From: Paramecium octaurelia
Taxonomy: Eukaryota; Ciliophora; Oligohymenophorea; Peniculida; Parameciidae
Reading direction: 5' to 3'
NCBI GenBank assembly: GCA_905182995.1
Contig: CAJJDP010000007.1
Span: forward strand, 310,049 to 374,048
Length of the DNA: 64,000 nucleotides
Below the pieces are notes generated by a model, which had not been told where the DNA came from, searched no databases, and saw nothing but the letters and a program-made list of their open reading frames with translations. Below are positions 11,633 through 24,265 of the stretch, in pieces. The position numbers were made by a program, and so were the translations under genes. The number at the start of each line of letters is the position of its first letter. Position 1 is the first letter of the stretch.

Positions 11633-14600
11633 ATGCAAAAAAATTATTTACCTGAAATTCAATAATCGCAATCAATCCATCATTTGGATACCAAAGTGAA
11701 ATCTAAAATGCACTCTCCAAGTTCTTCAATCGAATGGGATCAATTAATCAACACTTCTATACCAAATTCAGTCAAATAATAGTTAAATCCTAAAGGTTAA
11801 ACAGTTATCAATTTATCAAAATTGGGACCTTGCTCTGATATTTCATATCTTAGATCCACAAAAAGAAACTTTGCTAAACTTGGAACTAGCATATATAAAG
11901 AGCCTGAACTTTAATAAACTGTATTTATTCTGCATAAATTAGAAATACGACAAGAATTTGTAATCATTTTATGGCACTCTCTATCGTAAAACTAATACTC
12001 GTATACCTTTTAATACGAATTTGGAAAAGGAAAGGTTTCAAGGACATTTATTAGATTTTACTGAGTTGTTTCAAGACAATTAAAGATCAACAAACTTGTA
12101 AAAGTACTTTGGGGAAATTTTAAAATTAGAGATGTAATAATCCATTCAAGAAAAAGAAATGATTCCACCAAATAGACAATAAGCCATTGATTTGAGAGAT
12201 TGGTTATTCATGATGATTGCTTACACTAAATAAGAGAGCTCAAACATGAGCACTCGAGAATTGGCTGAAAGAATATAACTTATCTATGCTTCTTGTCTTA
12301 GAGAACTAATAAAGTATGTTTTAATCATCAAATAGATAAGTGAGTATTGAATGCACAGAAAGAGGAGATCTACTTTAAACTGTTTGGGATTTTTACGTGG
12401 AATTGATTGGCCAAATTATTAAATGTTACTCAGAACAACAAAGAGAATCAGAAAAATCTTATCTTGAATAAATGTAAAGAATTTAAAATTTTCATGATTC
12501 TCAAATGGAAATTGCTAAAGTCAGATACCAAGAATACTAGAATCAAATTCTAAAAATCAAAAACGAAACTTCTGACTCTATCGATGAATTAAATATGACC
12601 AAAGCCAAAATGTTATTATTAACCTCAGAAATGAGATAATTAATAGAAACCAACGAAACACAAAAAAATGAGATTGACTCCTTACTTTTATAACTCATGC
12701 TACTTAAAACATAAGATTATAATGAAAATAAAAAATTTGAAGATTAGTAAATAGATGTTCAGTTAGCCAAAGGTAAGAGTATCGTATCTCATTTATTAAA
12801 TTATAAGACTATTGCAACCGAATATAAATTTAATAAAAAGAAGGTTAAGAATACTAATTTTGAAAAGTTTGAATCACTTAGAGAATAAGAATAGTAACTA
12901 AAATTTGATTTAATTCAACAACAAATCTTAGAACCTGACATTGAATATGTGGATGAGGAAGTATAAGTTTAATAGGATTTGGTTTAACAAGAAACATAAA
13001 CAGATTTAAACTCTTAAGTTTTAAATGAATAATTCTTATAATTAGCAAAATTATAATCTTAAATTCTACAAATGGAAGAATAATAATAAAATAAAGATTA
13101 ATTAATTGTTCATCAGTAATATGAGATAGATTAATAAAATTATAAATCTGTTTAAGAACAATTAATTTTAGAATAAAGATTGAAAGAGGCAATCTCTCTC
13201 ATTTAAGAATCAGAATTGGATTGTAAGGAATCTATCTGCGAGACTATTAATTTATCCATTCAATAATCATAACATCTTTCTTAAAAAATGATACTATTAG
13301 AAAAAGAAGAGACTCAAAAGAAAATTGATTTAATGGAAAAAGAAGATGAAAATTAGGAATTGGAATCTAAGCTGACTTAAGCAGTCTAAGATTTTATTGC
13401 AATAATAAAGTAGAAAAAAAATCAGATCAAAAGATTAATGAAACAAAAAAGTAGTTTATAGGGTACATTAAAATAGATATCCACTACTTACAATATTGAA
13501 ATCAATTAATTAGAAACTTTGGAAGAGGAAAAGGAGTCATCTTAATTTAAGAGTTATGATTAATCATCAGATAGAAATCATGAATCTAAAAATGTTTAAT
13601 AAGATGATAAATACATAGATGAATAAGATGAATTAGATTATTAACTAACAGATCGAAGTAGAATCAAAGATTAGGATGAGGGATCAAAAGCTAAGAAATA
13701 ACTTAAAAGAATAATATAAGGAAATGACAAAAATGATTCATAATATATTGCTTCAGAAGATGAAAAAAAATTGAATGATGAAGATCTTGAAAGAAACTCA
13801 TCAGACTATGTAATAAACTAAGAATAAACAAAGAATTCAACAAGTTTCAATTAGTTTGCTGAGTATTAAACTCCAACTATTAGAGCAAACAATAATGATT
13901 TAAGTATCTCATTACATAAAGCAAGATAACCTAGCTTATAAAATATTTAAAAGCAAAAAAGGTAACCAAATACTCCTAGATAAACCAAATTTTCATTGTA
14001 AAATGAATAGTTTAAAGAAGAAAATAATAATATAATTCCAAGTGAGTAATAATTTGCTTCAAGAAATTCATCATAATAATTATCTATAAAGAAAATCGAT
14101 AAATTACCCAAATAACCCTCTTCATCATAATTAATAGATGGACCCTAATAGTAGAACCAATAATCAGCTTAATAAAGAAAATAACAACTTGTCATTGATA
14201 ATGAACTATTTTTAAATGTAAAAAATTAAAAGCCAGGTAAAACTCAAAAGCATTCCATTTTAGAACAAAAACATCTGTCTTAGATTAAATCTACCTAAGA
14301 ATTTGATGAAGTTAATAATTCAAGCAATTAATTCTCTAATTCAAGAGCCTCTTATCAATTTGAAATAAAATCAAAAGGATAAAAGCAAAGTTAGTTTGAC
14401 AAGAATATCAATTTATCTTAAAATGATGAGTCTTAATCCGATGAGTTTGAATTTGAATCTTCCCCTGGCATCTTTAATAATATTTAGGGTGAAAGGGTGA
14501 AATCTGTAATTCTGTAGTATAAGGATCAAAAAAACAAAATAAGGAGTAGATACAATCCTATTTAATTAGAATAGAAAAATTCAAAGAGATTCAGGAGAGT

Positions 14601-15814
14601 TTATAGCTAGAATACAGATATAGCGAATGGATTATTGACAGATGTAAAAATGAAAAAGAAACCAACTAAGAAAATACAATTTTCAATTTTATAATTACAG
14701 AAATTAGTTACTTAGATACTTAATGATATTTGCAAATAAGCTGAGGGGTATAAAATACCGTTTCATGTCTGCATCTATGATTATTATAAAAATAAATACG
14801 GATTTAAATAAGTTGCAGAAAAAAAGATTCGATAGGTTTATTAATTTATTTTTTATGAAAAAGGAAATCATATCAAAGCTTAACTGTTGGCATAATTTTG
14901 TTATATGGTAGGAGAAATGGATGAAATAGGACAAAAACTATTGACAGAAAGTTATTAATATTTTTCATCAAAAAATGATCTAAATTATGGTAAAGTGGAT
15001 TTATTGTTAACATATGAATAAGCCAGCGAATTTCTAACAGAAAAGTCATCTAGATGGTTGTATCAACAATAGATATAGTCTTTATTGCAGTAATATAGAA
15101 ATTAACAATAAAACAATTAAAGATATTTTATTAATCATGATAGTTTGCTTATTAAAATATTGGAATTGTACTCCAACAATAAAAAAGACTAATAGAGTAT
15201 TTTGGAATCCTTGTTTAAAGCAGCTGATTTAGATGGAAATAAATTAATTGAATTTTCTGAGGTACTTTTTATATACTTTACAATTTAGTTTAAAACTTTA
15301 TATAGAGCAATTCATTAAGAGAAATTATCCAAATCTTAACTCCTATCAATATTTACAAACAACGCTGATTTTCAAGATGAAAATGGAGATAAAATGCTAA
15401 CTCTTCCTAGATTTACTGAAATGTCAATAGAATTAGGCATATTTTAAAAGGAGATTGTATTAAAGTATGGGGAAGGTAGTGAGGCATTGATGAATTATTG
15501 GGAAAGGGATAAAACCGCCATTAAATATAGGTATAGGTTTTGGCATAAATTAGATTTTTGAGAGCCAAAAAATTCTAAAAAGTTAGACATACATTTTCAG
15601 AACTTGAAAATTAGATTAAATTTTAAGAAAAAGATAAGCAACTCATTTTATGGGTAAGCTACAAATTATTGAATGAGGAATCATAAAGGGTTTTATTAAA
15701 GTATTAATATTAAATTAACAATATAGTTATGAGACTAGATAATGTATGTTTTAATTGTTGCCAGAACTTTATATAATTGAACAACTAAATAAAGATATTG
15801 AATAATTAGAGTGA
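11633..15814 (+). CDS. Coiled-coil, Gln/Lys-rich protein with C-terminal EF-hand, 1,353 aa
   Basis: Five introns fit: 22, 22, 27, 23 and 26 nt. The third (GTACTTTTTATA...TTTAG) has a length divisible by three and no stop; I treat it as an intron because removal restores a clean EF-hand. The last (GTATTAATATTA...ATATAG) is needed to reach ELYIIEQLNKDIEQLE and TGA 15812-15814. The first 250 residues look globular. Residues about 300-650 are coiled coil, followed by a long low-complexity stretch of glutamine (TAA/TAG codons), serine and lysine. Near residue 1,180 there is a canonical 12-residue EF loop, DLDGNKLIEFSE. A Ca2+-responsive cytoskeletal protein is plausible, but the family is not recognised. 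Confidence 0.75.
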
Positions 15815-15890
15815 TTTATTGATGAAATTTTTCACTTTTCTTTAATAATATTTTTAACTAAATTTATAATAAAATAAAGTAAGAATACAT

Positions 15891-16633
15891 TCAATTTTTT
15901 ATTTTTATAAAAAATATATTATCATTTTACCTATGCTTTGAAGTTTTTTATAAATTAATTATTGCGGGTAATTTTTAATAAATATTGTAAGAATCATTTT
16001 AAAATTAGAATTTCTATTACGAGTTATCTACAATTTCAAAATTAATCTTGAAAGCTTTACTAATTTCGAAATCAGCGGTCTCTTAATCAATATCAAATTC
16101 ATTATTAATTTGAGATTCATCATCTAATTCATTTTAGTTTAGAATCTATTATGCCATCTTAAGACAGGTAGCTTCATTAGTTATTTTTGTGAAATCCACA
16201 TGAATTAATGTCTATTTCATTTCTTCTACGATTTCAAATAATCTACTCTATTATTAAAATATACCCATATATTGGTTTCCAATTCTATTATTCAACTATT
16301 CTTAAATAAAATTTTTAATTCTTTCTGTCTATATTCGGATGCAAGGTTTCAGACCCAATTGTAATAATTGGAGGTTGAATTGGATAATTTTTTCTAAAAT
16401 CTAACAAAAACTAAAATAAGATAATAAGTTACTAAGTAATGTTTAAATTTATAGGGACCAATTTTGGGTCTCATCTCGATTTATACAATATTATCTTTAT
16501 CCATTTTAATCGTAATTTCACAGGTATCATCATCCAATTAATTTAACTTATGATCTTGCATGTCAATCTACAATCTTCTTAATGAGCATCGCTCATCTAA
16601 ATTTTTATTAACATTTTAAGGAAATATTAGCAT
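15891..16633 (-). CDS. UBC12-like E2 fold protein without the catalytic cysteine, 232 aa
   Basis: Two 22-nt introns give 233 codons ending at TGA (+ strand 15891-15893). The E2 core is visible: KNYPIQPPIITI, then LHPNIDRKNQKFYLRIVEQ, NWKPIYGLFEIVEEM. The layout matches NEDD8-conjugating enzymes (NYP.EPP, YHPNID...VCLNIL, DWKP, YGL). The HPN motif is kept, but where an active E2 has its cysteine (VCL) this protein has KFYL. It is therefore probably a UEV-like pseudo-E2 acting as a binding partner; that role is inference. The acidic C-terminal half (about residues 140-232, Asp/Glu/Gln-rich) has no E2 counterpart. The start is the first ATG; a later one at residue 25 (MQDHKLN) is possible. Confidence 0.7.
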
Positions 16634-16884
16634 TTTTTTATTAATAATAATAAACTTAATACTATTGAGAATATATATATTTGATAATGTCTAAAAAATG
16701 TTACGATGTTAAAAGAATTGTAATTATATAAGATAAATGTTTTCTTAAGCATTAATTTGTCATTATCATCTTCGAATAATTATTGTATTTCATACATAAT
16801 TTTTGGTTAAATTAATTCAGTCTTCAGGCAATATGATCACGTGAATAAATTAAATATAAATAAAAAATTATATAAAAATTTTAT

Positions 16885-19800
16885 ATGGATAATTTAGTAG
16901 AAGAATAGAATTCTATGCATAATGAGCATGAAAACCAGTAAACAGATGTAATAAATTAAAAAGAGGATTTAACTAATGATAATTAATAGAACGAGAATAA
17001 TGGATTGGATGAATAACCAAGAGTACATAAAATAGCTGAGGATTCAATTGTTAAAAATGAAAATGAGAATAATTAATAAATACAAGAATTACAGGAAAAT
17101 CTAGAGCATGCACATCTTGAGCTTGAAGAATATATTAAAAAATATAAAGCATTAGAATGTTAATTTAGTGAAGCATAAAGATTCTAATAAAAATAAATTG
17201 TAATAATTAAAGGTTAGTTTGATCTCTAAAATAACGAACATTAAAGCCAAATCATGGAATATAAGAATTAATTAGATAATTTGCAGTCAGAAATTGAGAA
17301 ATTACAGGTTTCATTAAAAAAGTCAGAATAAAAATACCAACAACTTTAAGAGGTATAATTAGAATAGAATAATCAGCATAGAATAGATATTGAATCATTA
17401 ATAGAAAGATTATAGAAATCAGAATCTACTAAAGATAATTTATAATAAGAATTGTAGAAGCATTAAAATAATTTAGAATTGATCGCAAAATAAAAAAGAG
17501 AAATTGAATCTTTTAAAATAGAATTATCTGAATAAATCAATCTATTAGACATAACCAAATAGGATAATAAAATGATTGTATAGAATTTAGCTGAACAATT
17601 AGAAAAAGAATAATAAAAAATTCAAGATGCAAATAATGAAAAACTTAAACTAGAATAGTCTTTACAAAGATAATTAAATGAAAAGAATGAATAATTACAA
17701 AAGATGCAGAATGAAATTCATTAGTTAAATTAATAATTATCATCTTAAGAAGAAAACAAACAATAAATTGCTAGGTCTCTAGATGAATAGATTGAAAAAG
17801 CTAATAGTGAAATCACAGATTTGAAATAAAAATCATAACATATTAATAACTTAAATGAATAATAGACAATTAAATTACAGTAGCAGGAAGACATTATTTC
17901 ATAAATCATCAATGAAAACTCTTAATTTAAAGCATAAGTAGAAGAGTAATAAAATCTAATAACAAAACTAAAAGAATAGTGTTAGAAGGAAATTGAATAA
18001 AAATCACATTTTGATAAAAAATGCTTAAATCTATTAGAAGAAAAAGAAAATGCTGAATTGAAAATAAATTAATTAGAATCTAAATTACTAGAATAACAGA
18101 ATGAGTAAAAGTAAATAGAAAGTAACACTTTTCAAGATATTCAAAACTTTTAAAATAAAATTCAATCTCTCAATTAGAGATTAATAGAAGATTAACAAAT
18201 TTCGGAGGACAAGATTTAGGAATTGAACAATCTATTATAATAATAAATTCTAAATAATTAGATGATGACTAATTAGTAGGATGATTTAAAGAGTCAAATC
18301 GAACTACTTATTAGTTAAAAAGATGATTAGGAAAAATAATTATATTAGAATTCACAATAGATACTAGATTTAGACAAATAAATTTAAGATTTGAAAATAA
18401 TAAATTAATCATAAAAAGATTAAAATGAATAACTTATTTAAAAAATTGATGACAATATCTCAAAGGCTGCTCAAGAATCTAGCCTTTAAGAACAATTAAA
18501 ACAGAAATATAGTTAATCTGAGGACCTGATAGAATAATTGTAGAAGGAGAAAAGTTAACTCTAAATAGAACTTGAATAACTGAAAGAAAGTAGTAATTTA
18601 GAAAAATGTTAAATCTTATAAGAACTCTCCAATGCAAAGGAAGAAATAACAAGTTCTGATAAAAAAAATAAAGAATAAATATAAGAAAAAGAAGAAATGA
18701 TACTTAATTTAAGATTGGATATTGAAGAAAAATCATAGCGTTTTTCGCTATTACAGGAAGAAAGCAATATTACTAATTCAAAATTATAATAATCAGAATA
18801 AAATTATTAGGAACTTCTTAAGTAAGTTGAAATCTTAACTTTGTAAATTAACGAATAATAGGATGCAATAAAACAGCTTGAATAAATTAAATCATCATTT
18901 TAAAGTCAATTATTGATATGGACAGAAACAGTTAATTAAAAGGTGAGTGATTTAGAATCTGTATCCTAAAAAAATGACTCAAACACTAAGTTACTGAGTT
19001 AAGAAATTTAAGCATTAACATAAAGATCAAAAGATTAAGAATTACTTAGTGAGGCTCAAATGGAAATGGCTTCTCAAAATGAAAGTTCAAAGGATAAAAA
19101 AATAGAATAACTTTAATAAGAACTTACAGAGGCTATTGCAAATTTGGAAAGTAATCAGTAAAAATACGAAGCCCAATATGTTGCATTGCAAGAAAAACTT
19201 TCTAAAGAGTATGATGAATTGCTTTAAAATAAATTAAATATATAAAAATTATAACTCAACAGTCAATATGACTAATTGAATTGTGAACTTGCAAATGAGA
19301 TTCAAATTTAAAAATAATTGTTGCTAGATTGTTAATAAGAATTATAATAATTTAAGGATCAAGAGAAATCAAATATCAATTCTTATAAAAAAGAAATTGA
19401 AGATTTAAATGAATTAATACATAAACAAAAGTCTGAGAAATAAACCTTGATTGAGGATGTGGAATAAATACAAATTAAATTGAAAGAGATGGAAAATTTA
19501 AAATAGGAAAATGAAACATTACAGAACAGTGTTAGAATAGAATAAGAATAAAAAAATACAATGATTTAGCAATTTTAAAAAGAAATTGATATATAAAAAT
19601 CATAAATTATAGAAGAATAAAAAAATAATGAATTAAGCTTAGATAAAATAAATTAATTATAGTAATAAATTTAAGACTTAATAAGTAAACAAGAATAGGT
19701 TAATATTGACCTAGAATAGATGAAAGTAAGTTTGAAATAAGTGCAAGAAAAAGAACTAAAACTAGTAAGTGATTTCAACTATTAAAGTGTACGATTAGAA

Positions 19801-22237
19801 GAAACCTAATTAAACCTTGAAGCAAAAGTTCAGTACATAAAATAGTAAGAATAATAGTACTCAGCTGAAATTCAATAATTGAAGGATCAAGCTTTTGGTT
19901 TAAAAAATTTAAATCTTTAATTGGAATAATAAATACTCTAATTACAAAATGCGCATGTTATTGAATTAGAGTAAAATTCAAGGGATGTGGAATCTAAAAT
20001 AAATCAAGAAAACTAGAACACTTTGATTTAACTAAGAAATGATTTCGAAAATGCAGCAATGGCATTTTAAGAATAGAAAAAAAGAATACAAGAAGAAAAT
20101 GATGAATTTTAAGTTTAAATTGAATAGCTAGTAATTAAGAATTAAGAACAAAAACAATAATCATAGGAATAATTAGAGAGAAAGCAGGAAGAGTACTTGT
20201 AGGAAGTGACTTTGCTAAAAAGACAAAGAATGGAATAAGATGAAATGATATAATCATTACAAAAGTCTTAGGTTCAATTAAAAGAGAAGGAAAGCTAACT
20301 AGATTAATTGAATATCTAATTGTCAATTATATAAGAGGAATTATATCAAATGGAATAGAAATATGAAAATAAAATATTATCTTAAAAGCAAAAGCACGAA
20401 TCCTAAATTGATGACTTACATAGATTAATATAGGAATTGAAATAGTAATTGAATACTGTTGAGAGTGAAGGCAGAATGATGCAAAATAGTTTAAATGAAA
20501 TGGAGGTATTGGACTTTAAATGCAAAGAGCTAAAAACTGAAAATGAGGAGCTTAAGATTAAAGTTTAAGAACTGCAAACGTAACCAAATTAATAGAAAGT
20601 AGAATTTTAAAACAATACTCATAATAAAAAGGAGAGTGATTAAATCTAAGAATTGAACTCAGAGATTTTGAAGTAAAAATCAGAACATTTAGAAATTTAA
20701 TAGCAACTTATTCAAGAAAAAGAATCGTTAAATAATTAAATCGTAGTACTTAAAGGAGAAATTCAGGATTAGAAGAAATTAATTATACAATAATAAGCAT
20801 AAATATAATCTATTACTTTACAACAATAGGCCAAATAAAATTAGGAGTCCCCTAATTTAATTAATTTTAATCCATATTTGTAAAATCATTCTTATCAATA
20901 AGCTTTAACAGGAGATAAATAAAATAATGTCCCTTAAAAAGAATATTAGACACTAGAGAAAAAATCAAAGGAATAATAAAACCAAATTTAGTAATTATAA
21001 AATGAACTAACTGCTTTGAAATCACAATAAGATGACAAAGCGAAAGTGCAGAATTAGAAATTATCAAGAAACTCAACTTCTATGGAAACCATTGTTGAGA
21101 AATGCGCAGCTCTTTAATAAATAATTGATGAGCAAAGCATAATTAATTCCAAGCTCAATGTTGAGATTGGTCTTTTTAAGTAACAAAATGAATAATTGAA
21201 AGAAGACATTAGAGTATGTCATCAAGAACTCAAGGAGTTAAGAATAATTTCTTAAGATAAATTCCGATTGGAAAGTGAGCTGTAATAGGCACTTGCCTTA
21301 ATAGCGGAGCAACATAATACATCAAATGTACTATATTTAATTTATGTAGTTAACCCAAGAATTGTAAGAAAACAATAAAAAATAATCTGAAGAATTAGAA
21401 AGTCTAAAGAAATAATAGAAATTAATGGAGAAGTAGAAATAAAAGGTAATTTTAATTAAAATTATTAGATTTAAGAAAAACTTAATGATGCAATCGAAGA
21501 ATCAGACAAATTAAAGAAGCTACTCTAAATTTCTTAGTAAGAATAAGATCAAAGAAACACAAAAATAATTGAATTAGAAAGGTTACTTCAATCATAATTG
21601 TAAGATTTTTCAATTCTGGAAGGTTAATATAAGGATTCAATTAAGAATTATGAAGTATTAAAGTAATAAATGGATGAGTTGAATATTAAAAGCACAAGAG
21701 AAATAGATGAGTTAAACAAGGATAATCAATAGAAAGAATAAAGAATAATACAGATGTAGGGAGATTTCTAGAATTTAATCAAGGAAGTCCATGCATAAAA
21801 GGACTTTTAGGCAAGATAGAAATAAGTGTCTAATGCTCCATTAACAAAAAAAGATAAAATAGTAGTGGAATCCATGGCAAATAGAGTATAAGAATTGGAG
21901 ATGCTGAATAAAACATTAAAGGATCAATTATCAGGGAAAATAATTAAATTGACAAATGAATTAGAGGAAAAAGTGTCATATATTCAATTGTTAGCATACC
22001 ATTTTAGTAAAGCATATCCAAATTTAACTGAGGCTGATATGTAAGATTATACACTATAAATATTAGAATAGAAAAAGAGGATGTCAAGTTGATTCAATAA
22101 TTGAAGAAGAAATAGAATATCTAAGAAATAATAGAAGTATAAATAGAATATAATTATGATAGAGAACAATGATTGAAAATTTGCAGTTAAGGGAATAGAT
22201 AAAGTTGTTAGGAGCTGAGCTAAATAAGAAAAAATGA
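16885..22237 (+). CDS. Giant coiled-coil protein, 1,751 aa
   Basis: The frame runs unbroken from ATG 16885 to about 21,327. Four introns follow near the 3' end: 22 nt (21328-21349), 23 nt (21446-21468), 26 nt (22041-22066) and 26 nt (22137-22162). They give exactly 1,752 codons ending at TGA 22235-22237. Almost the whole protein is heptad-like with Leu/Ile at a/d positions and Gln, Lys and Glu elsewhere; most glutamines are TAA or TAG. A short proline-containing break (SPNLINFNPYLQNHSYQQ) lies near residue 1,325. The C-terminus ends LREQIKLLGAELNKKK. Such proteins serve as tethers or cytoskeletal scaffolds; no golgin, myosin or kinesin head signature is present. Function unknown. Confidence 0.85.
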
Positions 22238-22277
22238 CGAATTACTTGTTTATTTATATTTTTTACATAATATCTAT

Positions 22278-23601
22278 TCATTGTTATTTTTATTATTCCT
22301 TATTAGCTTTCCATGCAGCAATATCGATAATTCTTGGTTTTTCCCATAAAAATTCAGGTTCAGTTCTACCAAAATGACCACCTGAAGCAGTTTTAGCATA
22401 AATGGGTCTTCTTAATTGAAGTTCTCTAATAATAACTCCTGGTCTCAAATCAAAGCTTTCTTATACAATTTCAGATAGATCATCATCATCATAACCTTCA
22501 GCGTGTGTTCCATATGAATTAACAGAAATTGACAATGGTTCACTGATACCAATACCATATGCAACTTAAATCATGACTCTCTTGCATAATTTAGATGCTA
22601 CTAATGATTTGGCAACCCATCTGGCAGCATAAGCAGCACTTCTATCAACTTTTGTGGGGTCTTTTCCTGAGAATGCACCACCACCGTGGCCACCCCATCC
22701 ACCATAAGTGTCAACAATGATCTTACGACCAGTCAATCCTGCATCTCCATATGGTCCACCAACAGTAAATGCTTTGGATGGATTTAAATGGTATTGAGTG
22801 TGTTCATCAACATATTATTATGGTAAGACATGCCTTTTGAGAATAGAATTAAGTTATACTTGAGAACATGAGAATGTAATTCGGCTTGTATTTCACTATG
22901 TGTGATTTTTTCATCATGTTATTATGAGATTAACACATTGTGAATTCTAACAGGGAAGAATGTTGCACCATCTCTCTTGTATTCAACGGTAACTTAAACT
23001 TTAGCATCTGGTCTCATCCAAGGACAGATTTCTTTTTCTCTGCATTCCTGGAGTCTCGCAATTAGTTTATTGCAGAGATGATGAGTTAATGGCATCAGTT
23101 CAGGGGTTTCATCTGATGCATATCCTATCATTAATCCTTAATCTCCTGCACCAATCTCGTCTTCGTGTTTAGCACCCACGACAGCTTGATTAATCTCTCT
23201 AGATTGTTGATCTAAAGAGACTATTATGGATGCATTCTTGTAGTCCAATCCCTTGCCTAAATGATGTAATAATTAATTGGATTACTTATGTTATCATAGC
23301 CAACGTTCTTGATTGCTTCTCTAACGATTGTCTCATAGGGCACTTAAGCATTTGTTGTGATTTCACCGAATACCATAACAAGAGAGTTTTTGCATGCTGA
23401 TTCACATGCTACTTTAGAATTGGGATCTTGGTCTAAACAAGCATCAAGAATGCTGTCACTAATGAAGTCACACAATTTATCGGGATGACCGGCACTAACA
23501 CTTTCAGATGTAAATAAGAAGTGTCCTTTTGGCAATTGGAACTTTGTTTTATGAGTTGAAAGCAAATGATGCTATTCATCTAATCTATAATGAGTGGCCA
23601 T
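22278..23601 (-). CDS. S-adenosylmethionine synthetase (methionine adenosyltransferase), 422 aa
   Basis: Two introns (23257-23285, 29 nt; 22834-22859, 26 nt) give 423 codons ending in TGA. Signature motifs are all present: [19 protein letters not shown] near residue 32 (ATP/methionine site), [33 protein letters not shown], and [19 protein letters not shown] near the C-terminal third. The length matches eukaryotic enzymes (about 390-420 aa). Reaction: ATP + methionine gives S-adenosylmethionine, phosphate and pyrophosphate; cytosolic. One change is visible: [10 protein letters not shown] where many enzymes have NPSGRFVIGG. The 3' end lies 40 bases from the convergent coiled-coil gene. Confidence 0.97.
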
Positions 23602-23665
23602 TTGTAGCTACAGAATTAAAAAATTAATTTTATTTACATTATATAAATATATGTGTATATTTAAA

Positions 23666-24098
23666 TCACAACTTATAAATCTTACCACGTTCATCTAGAA
23701 TATTTTTCAATTCATTTAATTTACGTTGAGATTCGATTTCAAATTGTATAGTCTTTTTTTGATATTCCCCTTACTAATCTTATGGAATAAGATATTGCTT
23801 TGATGGATCAGAATTGTTATAAATAGGTAATGCATAAAACACTTTATTCCCTATTTTCCTCTTCTATTTCTCTTCAAAGTAATTGTCCAACTCTAATCAA
23901 TTCTTGTTCATTCATACCTAATTCACATTGCTTGAAACAAGTCTCCACTGTTTTCGAATTTATGTCCTTTACACAGTTGTATTAGCATTAATGAAATTAG
24001 GCAAAGGCACGAATCTTCAATTTCTTGCTCATTACTTTGTAATCATGAACACATTTAAGAATTTTGAGATCTTAAGTATCGACATTCTAACCAAACAT
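23666..24098 (-). CDS. Small protein with twin CX3C motif (small-Tim-like), 134 aa
   Basis: One 28-nt intron (GTTGGACAATTA...AAATAG) joins two exons to give 135 codons ending at TGA. Residues about 40-58 read CQYNC, 11 residues, CFKQC, i.e. CX3C-X11-CX3C, the disulfide hairpin pattern of the small Tim chaperones of the mitochondrial intermembrane space (Tim8/9/10/13). Helical segments flank it as in that family. The protein continues for about 65 residues after the hairpin (Lys/Gln/Glu-rich), longer than classical small Tims of 80-100 aa. The intron starts GTT rather than GTA, so the second exon is less certain. The assignment is moderate; it rests on the motif only. Confidence 0.5.
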
Positions 24099-24265
24099 TA
24101 ATTTTATTATATGCAAATTAAAATTATACAATCCTTATTCTCTATCATTCACAATTAGGTTGTATTCATTTTGTGTTCACCCTAAAATCTCATCTAAAAA
24201 CTTGAATAATAAGATTATCTAACATAATTTATATAAAATCCATTAGTTTAACACAAACAATACAA

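Noticed and set aside
14704-14934. Open frames on both strands inside the coiled-coil/EF-hand gene
   Set aside because: Shadows of the main frame once TAA/TAG are read as Gln.
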